DNA from: Galeruca laticollis
Taxonomy: Eukaryota; Arthropoda; Insecta; Coleoptera; Chrysomelidae
Assembly (NCBI GenBank): GCA_963921935.1
Contig: OY998176.1
Coordinates: forward strand, 50,989,813 to 51,053,812
DNA length: 64,000 nucleotides
Reading direction: 5' to 3'
Shown here piece after piece: positions 1-12,179 of this stretch (the first letter of the stretch is position 1; the number at the start of each line of letters is the position of its first letter). The translations under genes were made by a program, and so were the position numbers. The notes beneath the pieces are model-generated. The model was not told the origin of the DNA, searched no databases, and saw only the letters and a program-made list of their open reading frames with translations.

Positions 1-2
1 GC

Positions 3-230
3 GAACTTCAGACACGTACCAAATGGAAAGAGAGGTCAGAAGAATTAGTCAGTATCGGCTCCCTAGTTTTGATAAAGAGTGACAACGCCCACGCCTGTGA
101 TTGGCAATTAGGCAGAATCATCAGAATGCATCGTGGTGATGACGGTGTGTGCCGAGTTGTAGACGTAAAAGTGCGAAGTGGCAAAATTCGTAGGTCAATT
201 AGAAGCTTATGTGTTTTACCAGTTGAATGA
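3..230 (+). CDS. BEL/Pao retrotransposon pol, C-terminal end (element A, 5' truncated by window)
   Basis: The open frame entering the window encodes about 75 residues ending at a TGA at 228-230. The order LQTRTKWK, a short beta-rich stretch with GSLVLIK and WQLGRI, then RVVDVKVRSGKIRR and a final LCVLPVE is the DUF5641 tail found at the end of BEL/Pao Pol, after the integrase core. The same tail closes two other elements in this window (ALPIEN-type end at 25024 and CMLPCQQ at 39820). The rest of element A lies to the left of the window. A polypurine tract and an LTR follow, as expected. Family assignment is firm; activity cannot be judged from this piece. Confidence 0.85.
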   Translation, partial: ELQTRTKWKERSEELVSIGSLVLIKSDNAHACDWQLGRIIRMHRGDDGVCRVVDVKVRSGKIRRSIRSLCVLPVE

Positions 231-431
231 CATTATCATTCGAGAATTCGTTAGAGCTAATTTTAACAAATTGTTTACTGAAACATTTTTATTTTGTGTT
301 CTTTTTATTTTTGTATCAAAATTAATTGTTTTGAACCCTTTATTTTGCTTTTGTATTATTTTTGAAATTGTTGAGATTAATAGCTTCATATTGTATAAGT
401 AGATTTTGTTGAAAGGACTACAGTCTTTAAC

Positions 432-446
432 GGGGGGGGGGGGGGG
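432..446 (+). other. Poly-G polypurine tract of element A
   Basis: A run of 15 G directly abuts the TGTTAAGG start of the LTR. In BEL/Pao elements the plus-strand primer tract sits exactly here. A pure G run is extreme compared with the tracts of elements B and C in this window, which are mixed purines, and could partly be an assembly or slippage artefact. Confidence 0.6.
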
Positions 447-696
447 TGTTAAGGCGTATTTGTCATTCTAATAACTAACAAAAATATGGCAATAAGGGAG
501 TTTGGAAACACAGACCATCTGTTAAAGAGGGTAGGGAAGGCGACACAGTTGTCTGTGAGGACGCGTAGGAATAACACATATTTATAATATTTTGTCTAGT
601 AATCGTATCAAGATTATAACCAATATTTTGTACATATAAATGCATGATGCAGTCCATTTGTTTCTTTCAATAAACACTTACGTTGGTGTCTCAACA
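447..696 (+). repeat. 3' LTR of BEL/Pao element A (250 bp)
   Basis: The block starts TGTTAAGG right after the polypurine tract and ends CTCAACA, giving the TGTT...AACA termini shared with the LTRs of elements B and C. An AATAAA polyadenylation signal lies at 669-674, near the end, as expected for an LTR. The 5' LTR is outside the window, so the boundary rests on termini and position only. The next bases, ATGAG, would be the right copy of a 5-bp target duplication. Confidence 0.65.
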
Positions 697-1713
697 ATGA
701 GATTTGAGTATTTAGGGGAAGAAGGGATGATGTTTTTGTTGGTGTGCCTTTGAAGTGGCTTCCGATCCCATATATTTTCTTTGCAAATTATCATTGGGTG
801 GTAGGGCAACTTTACTCTGAATAATGCGAGACTACAAACTGAGGGTGGGGTGCAAAGGATTTTTTGATGGAGCATTATGGTGCATTGTAATCGATTGATG
901 GTGCAAAGTACAAAATTTGAACATTTTGGTTGGGGGGAGAGAGGGCTAGCATTTATTTCCCCCCACCCCCATAAACAAACAGCTGTAGACTCTCGGAGAA
1001 TGTGGTGCAAAGGAAATCATTCATTGAGCATATTGGTGCATTAGGAGTTCATTACACATTATATGTTTTTGTTGACAATATCTATAGGGGTGGGCAACTT
1101 AACTGAGCTGATAAGTTGTTGGAGACAGTTATTTAAAAATTATGTATATTGTATCAAGGTGGCCAGGGTCAGCACATGATCAAATAATCTTTTACAATAG
1201 CAAGATAAAGGCGAGGTTTGAATATATAGAATTTCATCATAGTGTTTCATTAGTTTCGTAAGATTTTGTTTCCATTTCTTCACATACAAATTAAATACAA
1301 TATTCTGTATTCTTCGGATAAATCGGAACAAATAGAGAGAAATATCAGTGGTCTCTAAGAAGGTTTTATGTGTTCAAAATTCGATGCTCACCATGGGGAA
1401 ATTAGGGAACTTTCAATTAGTACAAACTTGCTCAACTCGAAGGTTCACCAAAGACTAAAATCGAATACTCTCTACAGACAGTTTTATATTAGTTTTTGGT
1501 AAACCTTCAAAATTCGCGACTTCGTCCCAATTTAAAATTCCCTGCGATCCACATGTTGAGCAACGAAAATTTTAACTCCCTGCGTATTGTAGAATATTGT
1601 TTAGATAAAAGTTCCATTTTCAATTTGTTTTCTAAGCTGATGGAGGTACACATCTGAAATAGCAAATAACTTAATTGTTGCAACAAGTGATTTTTACAAC
1701 ATAGCTAGTGAAA

Positions 1714-1769
<56 letters not shown>

Positions 1770-4054
1770 CACCTCCAGAAAATATGAATGAATAACAGTT
1801 AAAATACTTTATCGAGTTAGGTAATACCGAACAAATAAATGAAAAACAACCGGTTAGAATTAATCCAAATTTTGACCTTCGAAGCCACTTTATTCAAAAT
1901 TATTTTGAACATTTATGAATAACATGTAATAAAGATATGTTTACTTTAGAGATCTATTTTTATCCTTCTATCATTTATCCCATATTTCAATAAATAAATA
2001 GATTTAGATTTGGCACGTTATCCTTGCGCAGGAATAAAAGAAAATGTGATTTCTCTTTAAATGTTTTTATTAAAACACATCAAATCTTAACAAATATTCA
2101 CATCATCAGTAGTATCATGTTACAAGATATTTATAGTTTGTCCGATGAGTGCGAAAGCACCGGTACTTTGAGGAAATCACATTATGCTTTTGAACAGAAA
2201 GAAAGCTATACCCGCTAGGAACTGATTTTTTTATAAACAATGTATGGTTTTCTGTTTTAGCCGTAAACACAACACATTTTTTATTGAACTCATATTATTA
2301 GAAAATTGCTCTGGTTGAAATCTAGGCGCAGAACCAGACAGATTTTACAATAATTATTTCTTTAATTTTGTATAGTTTTGATTCTTCAGGAGAGGATCCT
2401 CCTAAAGTATCACCACATTTAGCTAGATTTATATCAAAGAATATCTCGCGAAATAATTGATTCCAGCTGTTGACGAAGAGTATCAAAAAAAATATTATTT
2501 ATGATAGGAAAAGAAAAACAAATTCATATATCAAGTGGCAAAATTGTAGGTGTACCTCATAATTTATCCGATTCTTTATAATATAGAATTGGATAAAGAA
2601 CCACCAAAATGAAAATAATCTGTTGGATTAGATTATTATACCAAAATCTCAAAATTTTGATAAGGTTTGATGTTGCATACAATATATTAATAGTTTATTG
2701 TGAATGAAGGGATTGCTGGAGATTACAATTTCAGAATTGAAAACTCTGAATTTCTGAATAGTCCTAGAAATCTGTGTTGACATATCTATAAATCGGAAAC
2801 GTCGAGCTGCAGAATAATTTTTGTGATGTCCTCAATCTACAAAAATTACTCCAATGTGAATTTAAGTAGGTCCTGGTACAAAAACCCAAGTATCTACTTG
2901 TTGCATATTAATTTCGGTGGTTACCAAATACTAATTATCTTCTACATTCTAAAGAGTCGCACGTTCGACGTACCTTCATGAATGGTAATTGGCAATACTT
3001 CGACACATTTGTTGTTTAATAATACCTTTCACAAAGTAGCGACTATTCGATTTGGTATTCTACTCTTCACAGATGTTATCTGTGTAACAGTTGAGGTTAA
3101 CATAATATCCAAGAATATTCCAACAAAAAAAAAGAACAATCGACGGCAAATACCTGTCACGAATTTGTTACTGGAAATTATGTAATATGTTGAAAAAATA
3201 TAAAGTTAAGACCCTGAATGAATCTGAAAATAATATTTAATTTTTAAAATGTAAGTTTCATTGAACGAATATGAAGCAATTAACAATTTAAATTATTCGT
3301 ACATACATACATGAAATTTATAGAATACAATTATCAGTTTTGCTGTTTTATCATTATCATTTCTGTGTATTTAAACCATTTTTAGAAATTCTCTTATCTT
3401 TGTACTTGATTCTGGTTCAATAATTTTTGTAGTTTTATAATTAAATGCATTTTTTTAATTATTTCATAGTAAGATAACAGTGTTTAATTTTTCTTATCGT
3501 ATTTATGACTTTTTAATTTATTTTCTAAATACTGTGGTGTTTGTCATGTGTAAACAGCATCATAATTATTACAAGGAACCTCATATATAATGTTACTTCT
3601 TCTGTGTTTTTGATATTAGACTCCTGAAATATTTTCATAATGTATCATGACCTTCCTGATATTTTAATTTCACATTTACTAAACTAATTTGATAACTGGC
3701 ATACACATAGTAAGAATAGGTGTTTCACATTTTGATGTTTACGATCTGTTTTGTTTGTTAGTTGATTATACTCGTATTATTTGCAATTTTATATTTTATT
3801 TCATTCCTTAAAGAGAATGATTTCTTCTTAGTCCAGTTTTTACTTTCCCAATTGCTGTATATCTAAATTCAGGATCGGATAGTTGGATCAGACCACAGAT
3901 AACCCACAGATAGATGAGACACTGATTATGGCGCCATCTAAAGAGTCTGTCGACTAAACAACTGAGTGATGTTAAAAAGATTTCTGTAATTTTAGGTTTT
4001 GGCGGTATATTCAAATCTACTGTATTTTAATTATTTCATTTCAAAATAACCAAC
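697..4054. other. AT-rich non-coding stretch without a recognisable gene
   Basis: No ORF here has recognisable content. Visible items are a pair of imperfect direct copies of about 45 bp built on GGTGCAAAGGA and GCATATTGGTGCAT (846-890 and 1002-1046), the TA microsatellite at 1717-1765 and a short ACAT run near 3300. The listed-length ORFs of 60-110 codons have no domain signature and are what chance gives in such DNA. Confidence 0.5.
1717..1765. repeat. (AT)n microsatellite
   Basis: About 49 bp of uninterrupted AT dinucleotide repeat. Confidence 0.95.
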
Positions 4055-6660
4055 CAGCCGTCCATCATTTGATATTCCATCCAATTTAACTCCATTAACT
4101 CAATAATGATTAGATGTTGAGTTAAATTAAATCAAATACCAAATGATGGACCATAATTGATTGAATTGGAAAAAATAAAACAATAATTATATAATCAGGT
4201 TATTTATTTTGGTATAAAAATACACAACAAATAATTTCTTTCACAAAGTAATTTTCTTAACAAACACAATGACAATAAATAAACTATAATGTAAAAACAA
4301 TGCAATAATTAAAAAATAATTTGAGTAACATACATTTTACAGGGTGTTTCCTAAGCAATCCAAAATATTGTACTGGGCGCTTCGTCACTTTATTTTAAGA
4401 CGAAGAGTTCGTATAAACATGTGTGATAAGTCTTGTCGTTGATGAGATACAGGGTGTTGAATTGTTTTATTATTTCAACTTTGATGTTTTTAACTCGGTT
4501 TGTAATTCCGGTGGAAAAGTGCAGTATTTTTTTATGATTGTACTTACTCCCCTCTTTCAATTTCTACTAACTTCATTCTTTCCAATTCATAAGCGTAACC
4601 ACCCAATTTGGCTGAAATTTTCTATTAAAAATCATCCAAAAAAATTCGTAGCGGCTACGTTTATGAAATGGAAAGAATGAAAATAGTAAAAATTGAAAGA
4701 TGGAATCATGAAAGAAATACGGCACTTCTCCACCGACATTACAAACCGAGTTATAAAACATCAACGTTGAATTAATAAAACAATTCAACACCCCGTATCT
4801 CTTTAACAACAAGCCTTATCACACATGTTCATAGGAACTTTTTATCTTAAAATTGAGTGACGAAGCGCCCACTAGAATATTTTACTTGGGAAGCACTCTA
4901 TAGATTGGAGTATCATTAGATTTTTACTGATGTTAAATCAAGATAAAAGTAGAAAATTATATATGATACGTTTATATTAATAAATTAATTAATTTATTTA
5001 TTTATTATTATACTCCCATAAACACACAGAGCTGGACAAACTATTAGAGTATAACTGCTAACCACTTAATCAAAAAAATTGTTAGCAATGAGTAGTTAAC
5101 AACTATTTTTGGCAGTTTTCTGAGAAAGAAAATATTTGAGTATAATTACTGTGACTGTTAGAACAAAAGTAATTAAAATATTTCTTAAGGAGAAGTAGTT
5201 AACTATTGCCGAGCTCTGTAATTACAAGGTGCCAAGTAATTACATAAAAGAGTATTAAACAGCACTTGTGACTGTACAAAATTTGAAATAATATTTCTAA
5301 CATTGCATTTCCACTTAAAAACATCTTCATTTCTTTACTGGAAGTATTAAATAAGTCTATATCACAAGCTTAAACCTAGTATATTGCATATTTGTATATT
5401 TCTACATTAAAAAGTATTCGGTTTTTATGAAACCATCGCGAAAGGCAGTTACTCTGCAGCTCCTGGCAGTCTATGATTGTTAAATTGTTTCTTAAGTGCT
5501 CTTAAAAATCACAACGTCTTGTGGAAGTTCTTTCTAGATTCTAGTTGAGCTTCTACAAGTAAACACACAAAATAACGACAATAAATAAGTAAACACACAA
5601 ATATGTTTGAATGAAATTTCATATCAGTAAAAGAAAACCAAATGCGCTTACTATTGAAATAATAAGTTTACATATGTTTTTGTACTAAGCCCAAAAAATA
5701 TTTGAATGTTTAAATTTTTTTGGTTTTGATAAATTAAAACTATTTGTTGATTTATAAGTTTATTTTTATTTTTTGTCTTTATTTGATATTTTGGATTTTT
5801 GGTTACCGCTAGACCAAATACTTAGACGTAATAGCTCAACAAAAGTTAATACTCATTTTCATTTCCCACAAACTGTCATACCATGGGCTATATATGAAAA
5901 TCGGCAAGGGCTCAATACCTTCCATTCTATAGCTGGTGGAAGTAATATCTTCTACATGTGGTGAAGGTGGCAATGGCTCAACACCTTTACTGGCGGAGGG
6001 AATAGCTATAACATAAAATAAAACCCAGATTATTATTTTTTCAATAGGTACATTTTAAAATGTCCAAACTTATAGCCTGCTATATTAATTACAATAGAAC
6101 TCACCATCAATGTTTGTTAATTTCCTCTCACATGGGAAGGCAAATCAAACTGTCTTGATTACCTCCCTTCGTCTTTCTCAAATCTAAAGAAACACTGTTT
6201 TTTGAAAATGAAGGAGACATATCCTCCATTGTTTCCACGCCGACAAATTTAATGATTTATTACAACTGCGTTCCAGCCATATTAATTTTATATCTCCCTG
6301 GGATGGAGGAACAAAACCGTATAAAGAATTATTTACTTTAGTAATACAACAATTTTTAGTTGAGCTAATATAAAAAACAACTATGATTTCTAAAGTTGTC
6401 GATTGAATTAGTAAAAATACTGTATTTTGTAAAAATAAAGAAAATAGTTGTTAATTGAGAGAGAAAAAATGCTCTAATTTTTTAAATTAAACTTACCGAG
6501 TACACCACTTATTACACTCCTTCGCAATACACTTTGACAATGTCCTTTCAATTAATAACAATAATATAATAATAAAGCAACGAAACAACAAACAAATATT
6601 ACACTATAGCAATTAAAAAATACACCAAAATACCAAAACCACATAATAACCTAAACACTT
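4055..6660. repeat. Interspersed repeat family R-A, copy 1 (contains a fold-back insert)
   Basis: This stretch matches 20195-21657 in the same orientation over several blocks: the left-end palindrome around TTAACTCAATAATGAT, the block near 4200-4330 (GGTATAAAAATACA), the block near 4900-5240, the block starting GGTTACCGCTAGACC near 5803, and the block at 6490-6660 (ACCGAGTACACCACTTATTA). Similarity ends near 6660. The left end has an imperfect inverted repeat (CATCATTTGATATT against AATACCAAATGATG). On the minus strand the 6497 region looks like a short exon followed by a GTAAG donor, but its start codon is lost here (TTG where copy 2 has ATG). Compared with copy 2 it has extra sequence at 4340-4900 and between about 5250 and 5800. 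I do not recognise the family. Confidence 0.6.
4340..4900. mobile_element. Fold-back MITE with TA target duplication
   Basis: The two halves are near-complete inverted repeats. The left terminus CAGGGTGTTTCCTAAG pairs with the reverse complement of the right terminus, TAGAGTGCTTCCCAAG, and pairing continues through GGGCGCTTCGTCACT, the CACATGT blocks and beyond, to a centre near 4620. TA is present on both sides (4338-4339 and 4901-4902). R-A copy 2 lacks this block at the equivalent place, so it is an insertion. TA duplication and CAGGGTG ends fit Tc1/mariner-type non-autonomous elements. It codes for nothing: the two ORFs in it, one per strand, are mirror images created by the inverted repeat. 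Confidence 0.8.
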
Positions 6661-7081
6661 AGGCTGGATCCACATGCATCCGTGATCACGGACGTACGTG
6701 TGCGTTTCACGAATAGCCGAAAATATGATCATCCACATGTGTCAATCTGTTCACGCATTCGTTTATGGTACCAAACGTCAAAACAACCTCAAAATATTCT
6801 AATATTTTTGTCATTACCGTATGACTGATACACCGATCTTCTTAAATTATGAGTGTTAGTGTAAATAATAGGACTTAAATGATTTCCTGTTTAAACAGAC
6901 AATTAATGAATGCTCCTCCCTGGGCACAAAGCAATTTAGAGAAAAAAATAAATATAGCATACCTAATGTATCTGCAAAACAATAGGCTTATCACACAAAA
7001 CCCACAAAAAAGAGCAATGTGGACAAGACAAATTTTGTTATTTTTATATAATAGTAAAATTAAAATTTGCTAATTTTAATT

Positions 7082-7161
7082 ATGCCCCACGTTGGGCGCC
7101 ATTTTTGGAAAGTATTTTTATTATTTTTTAATAGTAATAGTAAAATTTGTTATGGGCGCCA
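7082..7161 (-). other. Two retroviral-type primer binding site-like motifs
   Basis: On the minus strand 7101-7082 reads TGGCGCCCAACGTGGGGC, the form that primer binding sites of Ty3/gypsy-type LTR elements commonly take, and 7161-7151 reads TGGCGCCCATA. No LTR with clear TG...CA ends or polyprotein follows, so this may be a relic of an LTR element leader or chance. Confidence 0.3.
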
Positions 7162-8882
7162 GAATTGGTTTCGCTTGCCGCTATTTCCAATTCAAAATAA
7201 ATATTATATAAGTCAAAGATGTTACAAATTTGTTTTACCTTTTAAACACTGCATCTCAGGGATGAGATTCGGCACTTGACGTTTGCTAGCAACAGAAATC
7301 TTATAGGTAGATATCAGAGAAAAATAAGACGAACATAGACAATTGAACGTTTTAATTAATAAGAGAAAATGCTGAAATCTTTTAAATAAATTGACAAATA
7401 ACTATTACATATTTAGATTTATTAATAATATTATCATTGCGCAAACTTCGCATAAACGTTTTTTATCAATTAAAAATATTATTCAGCGCAACAAGTGAAT
7501 TTCGCTTAATTCCTACTCTATGTTTTAGATGTACATCTATAAACGTTCAACCTCAACCATAGATCTTTATAATGCGCTTATCGTATAGTGTGTCGTTCTG
7601 CTAAGATATGTCTAGTTTACAAAATGAAAGCAAAGGTGATGTGACTAAGAATTTTTATTATTGAAATTATCATATGAAATTTAGTAAGTACGTATTTTAA
7701 TATGTTTCTTGTGTTTTGTGTCCGTTATCAGTGGAGATTGAATAATTATTACTAATGTTTAACTAATGGATCTTTACTAGAAATGATTAACCTACAAATA
7801 AATATATCAGTGAATGTTCTTTCTATAGGAGAAGTTTTAATATACACACGGAGAAATAATGTTCGTTGTTAGTTCTTCATAATGTTGAAAGTAATTCTCT
7901 TGGAGATAAAACGATCAGCTGTGATCGAAATAAGACGAAATTCAGGGCGTAGGAATGGTGATAACTGGATTAATATTACCAGCTGATGTATCTTAATCAA
8001 TTAAAGATACCTGGATGTCCATCGAAATAATATTAATGAGGTAATTATAGTTCTTACCAAGTCTAGACGATTTTCACGAAAGTTTCACTTTATTTTAGTT
8101 ATATGAAATATATTTTTATTTAATTTACTTTTCAAAGTTCTTTTTAAGCACTTAAGTTAACGTTTTAAATAATTTTTTTAGAAATTATGTGGGTTTTATA
8201 AGAATTTTGGAGAGGTAAAATCAAACACGTCCTCCCTCTAAACTATTTTCACGGCGTCACCCGCTTAAAATCAACAACATTCATTTATTTTTAATTTTGT
8301 TTTTCATAGTCCAATTGTTGATAAACAAACATTGTTTTTCCCAAATCAGTATATCCATTTTTGCGTTAGTGTAGATAAATTCACTACGTTCTTATGCACT
8401 TCTATAATCACTCCGAATCACTCCATACGAACTGTTAACAAAACGTCGCCGTTTGGCGTTGATCTTTTGACCTTGACGTATTCATACAAATAATTAAAAG
8501 TTTATACGATATACGGGGTTTTAGAAAGTGTTTACAAAATATGAAATTGTGATAATTGAATTTTGTTTGAAATTTTATGTGACGATATATACAGTGGTTA
8601 CCATAATTATGTATAATATTACGCTCGACGTAATTTACTTGTTGTTGTTATATTTCTTTATTTTGAAATATACTTTAAAAGAAAATAGATACTAAATTGA
8701 ATAGCAATCTCTTAAATTAATTTATCGATTGTATACAATAGTTAGATATTTCTTGATATGTTTAACTTATGTCTTTACGGATTATTTCCTATTTTTACTG
8801 AATATTTACTACTGAATTACTAAGATTCACACTATCTGTATGATGCTAATTGATTCAAATTTATCTCGTAGATATATTTCAC

Positions 8883-8886
<4 letters not shown>

Positions 8887-8931
<45 letters not shown>
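8887..8931. repeat. (AT)n microsatellite
   Basis: About 45 bp of pure AT dinucleotide repeat. An 80-codon minus-strand ORF crosses it with a Tyr-Ile repeat and is not a gene. Confidence 0.95.
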
Positions 8932-8935
<4 letters not shown>

Positions 8936-9414
8936 TCGTTTTCATCATAAAAGATGCTACGAATAGAGAAAAAAAGAATGAATTATTCTCAACTCCATCA
9001 AAAGGGGACAATAATGTACTTATATCGAATGTGAGATTATTTTCCTTCATGTAGAACATAAGATTGAAGAACACATCACATGGCGTCAGTCAGGGGAAAG
9101 CGACATTCAAAGTTAGCAATGATAATAACAACATAAAGGCTGTTATAAGGTAATATGATAATAAAAACAATAGAAATACGACACCTGCACGAGACTAATA
9201 TCGTAAAATCATTAAAACATCCATAAAGCTGAATCTGGTCAAACAGAAGAAAAATAGAGTACTTAGAATTTCACACCCAAACTTTATTTTCTCTTTATTG
9301 ATGGAGTTGAGAATAATTCTTTTTTTCCTCTATTTGGATAATAACCAATAAATAATTCTCATGGGAATTGTAGTCACACCTAGTGAGTGTCTTGTCGATC
9401 CATTTTTCAGTCCA

Positions 9415-9630
9415 TTATAGTTTTTTTTGCTATACCTAGATATTGTGATGTGACTTCTACGACTTTTCGCCACAACTGTATATCTTTTACTTCATTTTTC
9501 GCTTCATGATAATTAAATCCGCGTTTACTTGGTCTTCCCATCTTGTTTTTGGTCTTCCCTTAGCTCTGTCTACAACTGGTATCTATTCTGTTTCATCTCC
9601 ACTTTTTCTATAAATGTGGCCGTATCATCA
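9415..9630 (-). pseudogene. LINE ORF2 C-terminal tail fragment
   Basis: Reading the minus strand, 9565-9500 gives VDRAKGRPKTRWEDQVNADL, the GRPKxRWEDQVxxD signature that follows the reverse transcriptase in a large group of insect LINEs, with further tail-like sequence (lysine-rich, then LWRKVVEV) down to about 9440. There are stops and shifts on both sides, so it is a short remnant. The upstream part of the LINE is not in the window. The exact clade cannot be fixed from this tail. Confidence 0.6.
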
Positions 9631-9703
9631 CAGTCTGCCAATAACAATACCTGTTTTTAACAAAAAAATATTTATTTGATAACTATATATATATGATAAA
9701 TAT

Positions 9704-11074
9704 ATGCAGCCAAATTTTAATGAATTTAAAATTTATCATCAATACATTCAAAGTGCAAATGCTAAATTGGACCAATTAAAGGTATATTTGTCTCAATTTG
9801 TGCCTAGTTTTGATTTTATTATCTTATACGAGACTTGGAAAACACATAATTTATATTTAGTCAAGATAGACAGATATTACGTGATATATAAGGTTTGTTC
9901 GAACCTGCGTCAGAAACAGTTTCTTATAGTGAGGAATCAGCGCACTAACTCAAATATGTTCCAACCAGAGATTCTGACAGTTAGTAAAGGATTAGTCATT
10001 TGTTTCAGCTGAGTTTCAAACCTGTTTGTAAACGATCAGAACGGTTTGCGGATTATTCTCTAGCAATTTGTTTGGGGCATGCGCATTACTGTTTCTTTAA
10101 AAATATAACCTCTAACCACGTACCCACCAAAGTGCTAAATAGTAAATAGCTTATAACTCTCCGACTGAAAATCTGTTTCTATTTGAGTCTTTTGAAATAT
10201 TTTTTAATAAATCGTTAAGTATGAGAGGTGAAGATTTTAGTGAGAATAGTGACTTATTATCGTCCATTGAAAAAATTTAGAATTGCTACTAAACGAGCAG
10301 AGAATTAAAAACCAAAATTATTTAGGTCGGCATAGCTGCTATTTTTTCACATTGAAAGAGTTATTATTTATGATATTTTTATAGGAAATAGTGCCACAGT
10401 ATTCGGAAGACATGTTTACTCAGCACACACTTCAAACTCTTTATCAGCTGTTCCAACCTAAAACATAAATTGATCAGGAAACCAATATCTTACAGACATG
10501 CGATTTAGAAACGATTTGCAAACTGTAAGAAATCTGTTTGTGATTGAAGGTTGGAACAAACCTATATTGAGGGCGATAAATTATAGCAAACAAATTGTGA
10601 ATATCGGCATACATAATTGTGTTGAAATCAAAGTTACAGTTAATGAGAAAATAATTGTTATTACAGGGATATATAGATCTCCTAATACTAATTCAGATGA
10701 CTGTATAAAAAATCTCAAGCTTCACTTGGAGAGTAAATGTGTTAATCGCCTATCTCATTATTGGAAATATAAATATTGATACTCTCGTCACAAATGAGGA
10801 CCCCGTTAATGATAATCTGGATACGCTAAGTGAGTTTAATTTAGTTTCTACTATTAATATACCGACTAGGGTGGTCGGTAATAGTCAGGCATGTCTTGAC
10901 CATATTCATATAAATACACTCAAGTTTGATATATATGAAATATTTCCTTATGTACTAAAAAACTGGATTAGTGATAATTATTCTACAGTTATACATTTGT
11001 TTCTTGTTAATTCTGCTGAACAAACAAATAATTCAACGGAAGGAAAAGTAAATATACCAAACTTTAATAAATAA
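9704..11074 (+). pseudogene. LINE endonuclease domain, interrupted (LINE E)
   Basis: Two pieces of an apurinic-like endonuclease (EEP) domain are visible on the plus strand. The first (9704-9890) has IQSANAKLDQLKVYLSQF, then DFIILYETW, where YETW stands for the catalytic-site SETW. The second (10570-11074, with a frameshift near 10740-10760) has VEIKVTVNEKIIVITGIYRSP, then NINIDTL in the place of GDxN, LDHIHI and finally SDNYS for SDHYS. A MITE at 9891-10563 separates the pieces. The reverse transcriptase is missing; the frame ends and runs into the AAAT array. Jockey or CR1-like endonucleases look like this; the clade is uncertain. Clearly dead. Confidence 0.65.
9891..10563. mobile_element. 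MITE inserted in LINE E
   Basis: The left end GGTTTGTTCGAACCT and the reverse complement of the right end GGTTTGTTCCAACCT match, and the inverted similarity continues through AAACAG and TTTCTTA, about 35-40 bp. The element lies between two halves of one endonuclease domain. Flanks are TATA-rich and the target duplication cannot be fixed. No coding capacity is visible in the 670 bp. Confidence 0.65.
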
Positions 11075-11090
11075 ATAAATGAAGAAATGA

Positions 11091-11368
<278 letters not shown>

Positions 11369-12150
11369 GAATAAAGAAGTGCAGGCAGAAGGTGATATTA
11401 ATAGAAAAAAATTAAATATGGTGCTATCTACAATTGGTGTGATGTTTTAATAGCTGACTAAATTCAATGGTCTATGTTCGATCATCATCGGAATATTGAC
11501 CTTGGAAATGTAGTCGAAATATGGTAGTAGAAAGTATAGTGACCTGATTATCGTACGTATATCATGGTGGGAAATATTTACGAGGCCTGTAACATCTCCG
11601 TGAGTCTTAAACTTTCGCCTTCTGTGCGCCTGCGTGTGATATGGAAAGAGATGAATTCTTTTTAAATAAAAATCAAGTCACCTGATGTTTCTTATGTATC
11701 ATGTCATGTACTGTTTTATTCCAATTATCTTGTTGATACGAAATCACATACTTACTTATTCAATCGCAGTAGAAGGAATTATTTGTGTACTGAAACACAG
11801 TAATAATTTTATTCATTATGGAGTTAGAAACTTTCAAATATATATTTTCAAAAGTATATAATTACCTAATCTGTTCATAGCATTATAATACACAACTTGC
11901 CTTCCATTTGAACCAATAATAAAATTATTCCACATCCCACCAATTCTGCACTGCCCCGCATCGGCACTTTCACACCATCATTATACTGTTTATCCGACTC
12001 CAATGCAATAATAACATATAACGCTTTCTTTGGTACGATCTTTTTAACGACGAAACCCTGAATAATTACTCCATCCTCATATAATCAAAGATATATTTGA
12101 CCAATAACAACAATATTTTACATTCCGCTTACGCCACATCCGCCTCAGCA
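11369..12150. other. Non-coding stretch, nothing recognised
   Basis: AT-rich sequence with no domain-bearing ORF and no repeat structure that I could detect. Confidence 0.4.
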
Positions 12151-12179
12151 CCGTCGTTTATGGAGCACGAACGACGTTT

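Larger units (their letters stand above)
6661..9414. other. Non-coding stretch with microsatellite and short inverted repeats
   Basis: No gene is recognisable. Present are a 14-bp perfect palindrome TCCGTGATCACGGA (6679-6692) next to the end of R-A, two primer-binding-site-like motifs on the minus strand (7082-7101 and 7151-7161), the AT microsatellite at 8887-8931, and a 33-bp inverted repeat with arms at 8968-9001 and 9299-9332 (ATTCTCAACTCCATCAA). The last pair suggests a degraded fold-back element. Confidence 0.5.

Noticed and set aside
4423..4812. Two ORFs (plus 4423-4680, minus 4573-4812) with similar proteins
   Set aside because: They are the two arms of one fold-back element read on opposite strands; similarity is a by-product of the inverted repeat.
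8832..9074. 80-codon minus-strand ORF with Tyr-Ile repeats
   Set aside because: It is the translation of the AT microsatellite.
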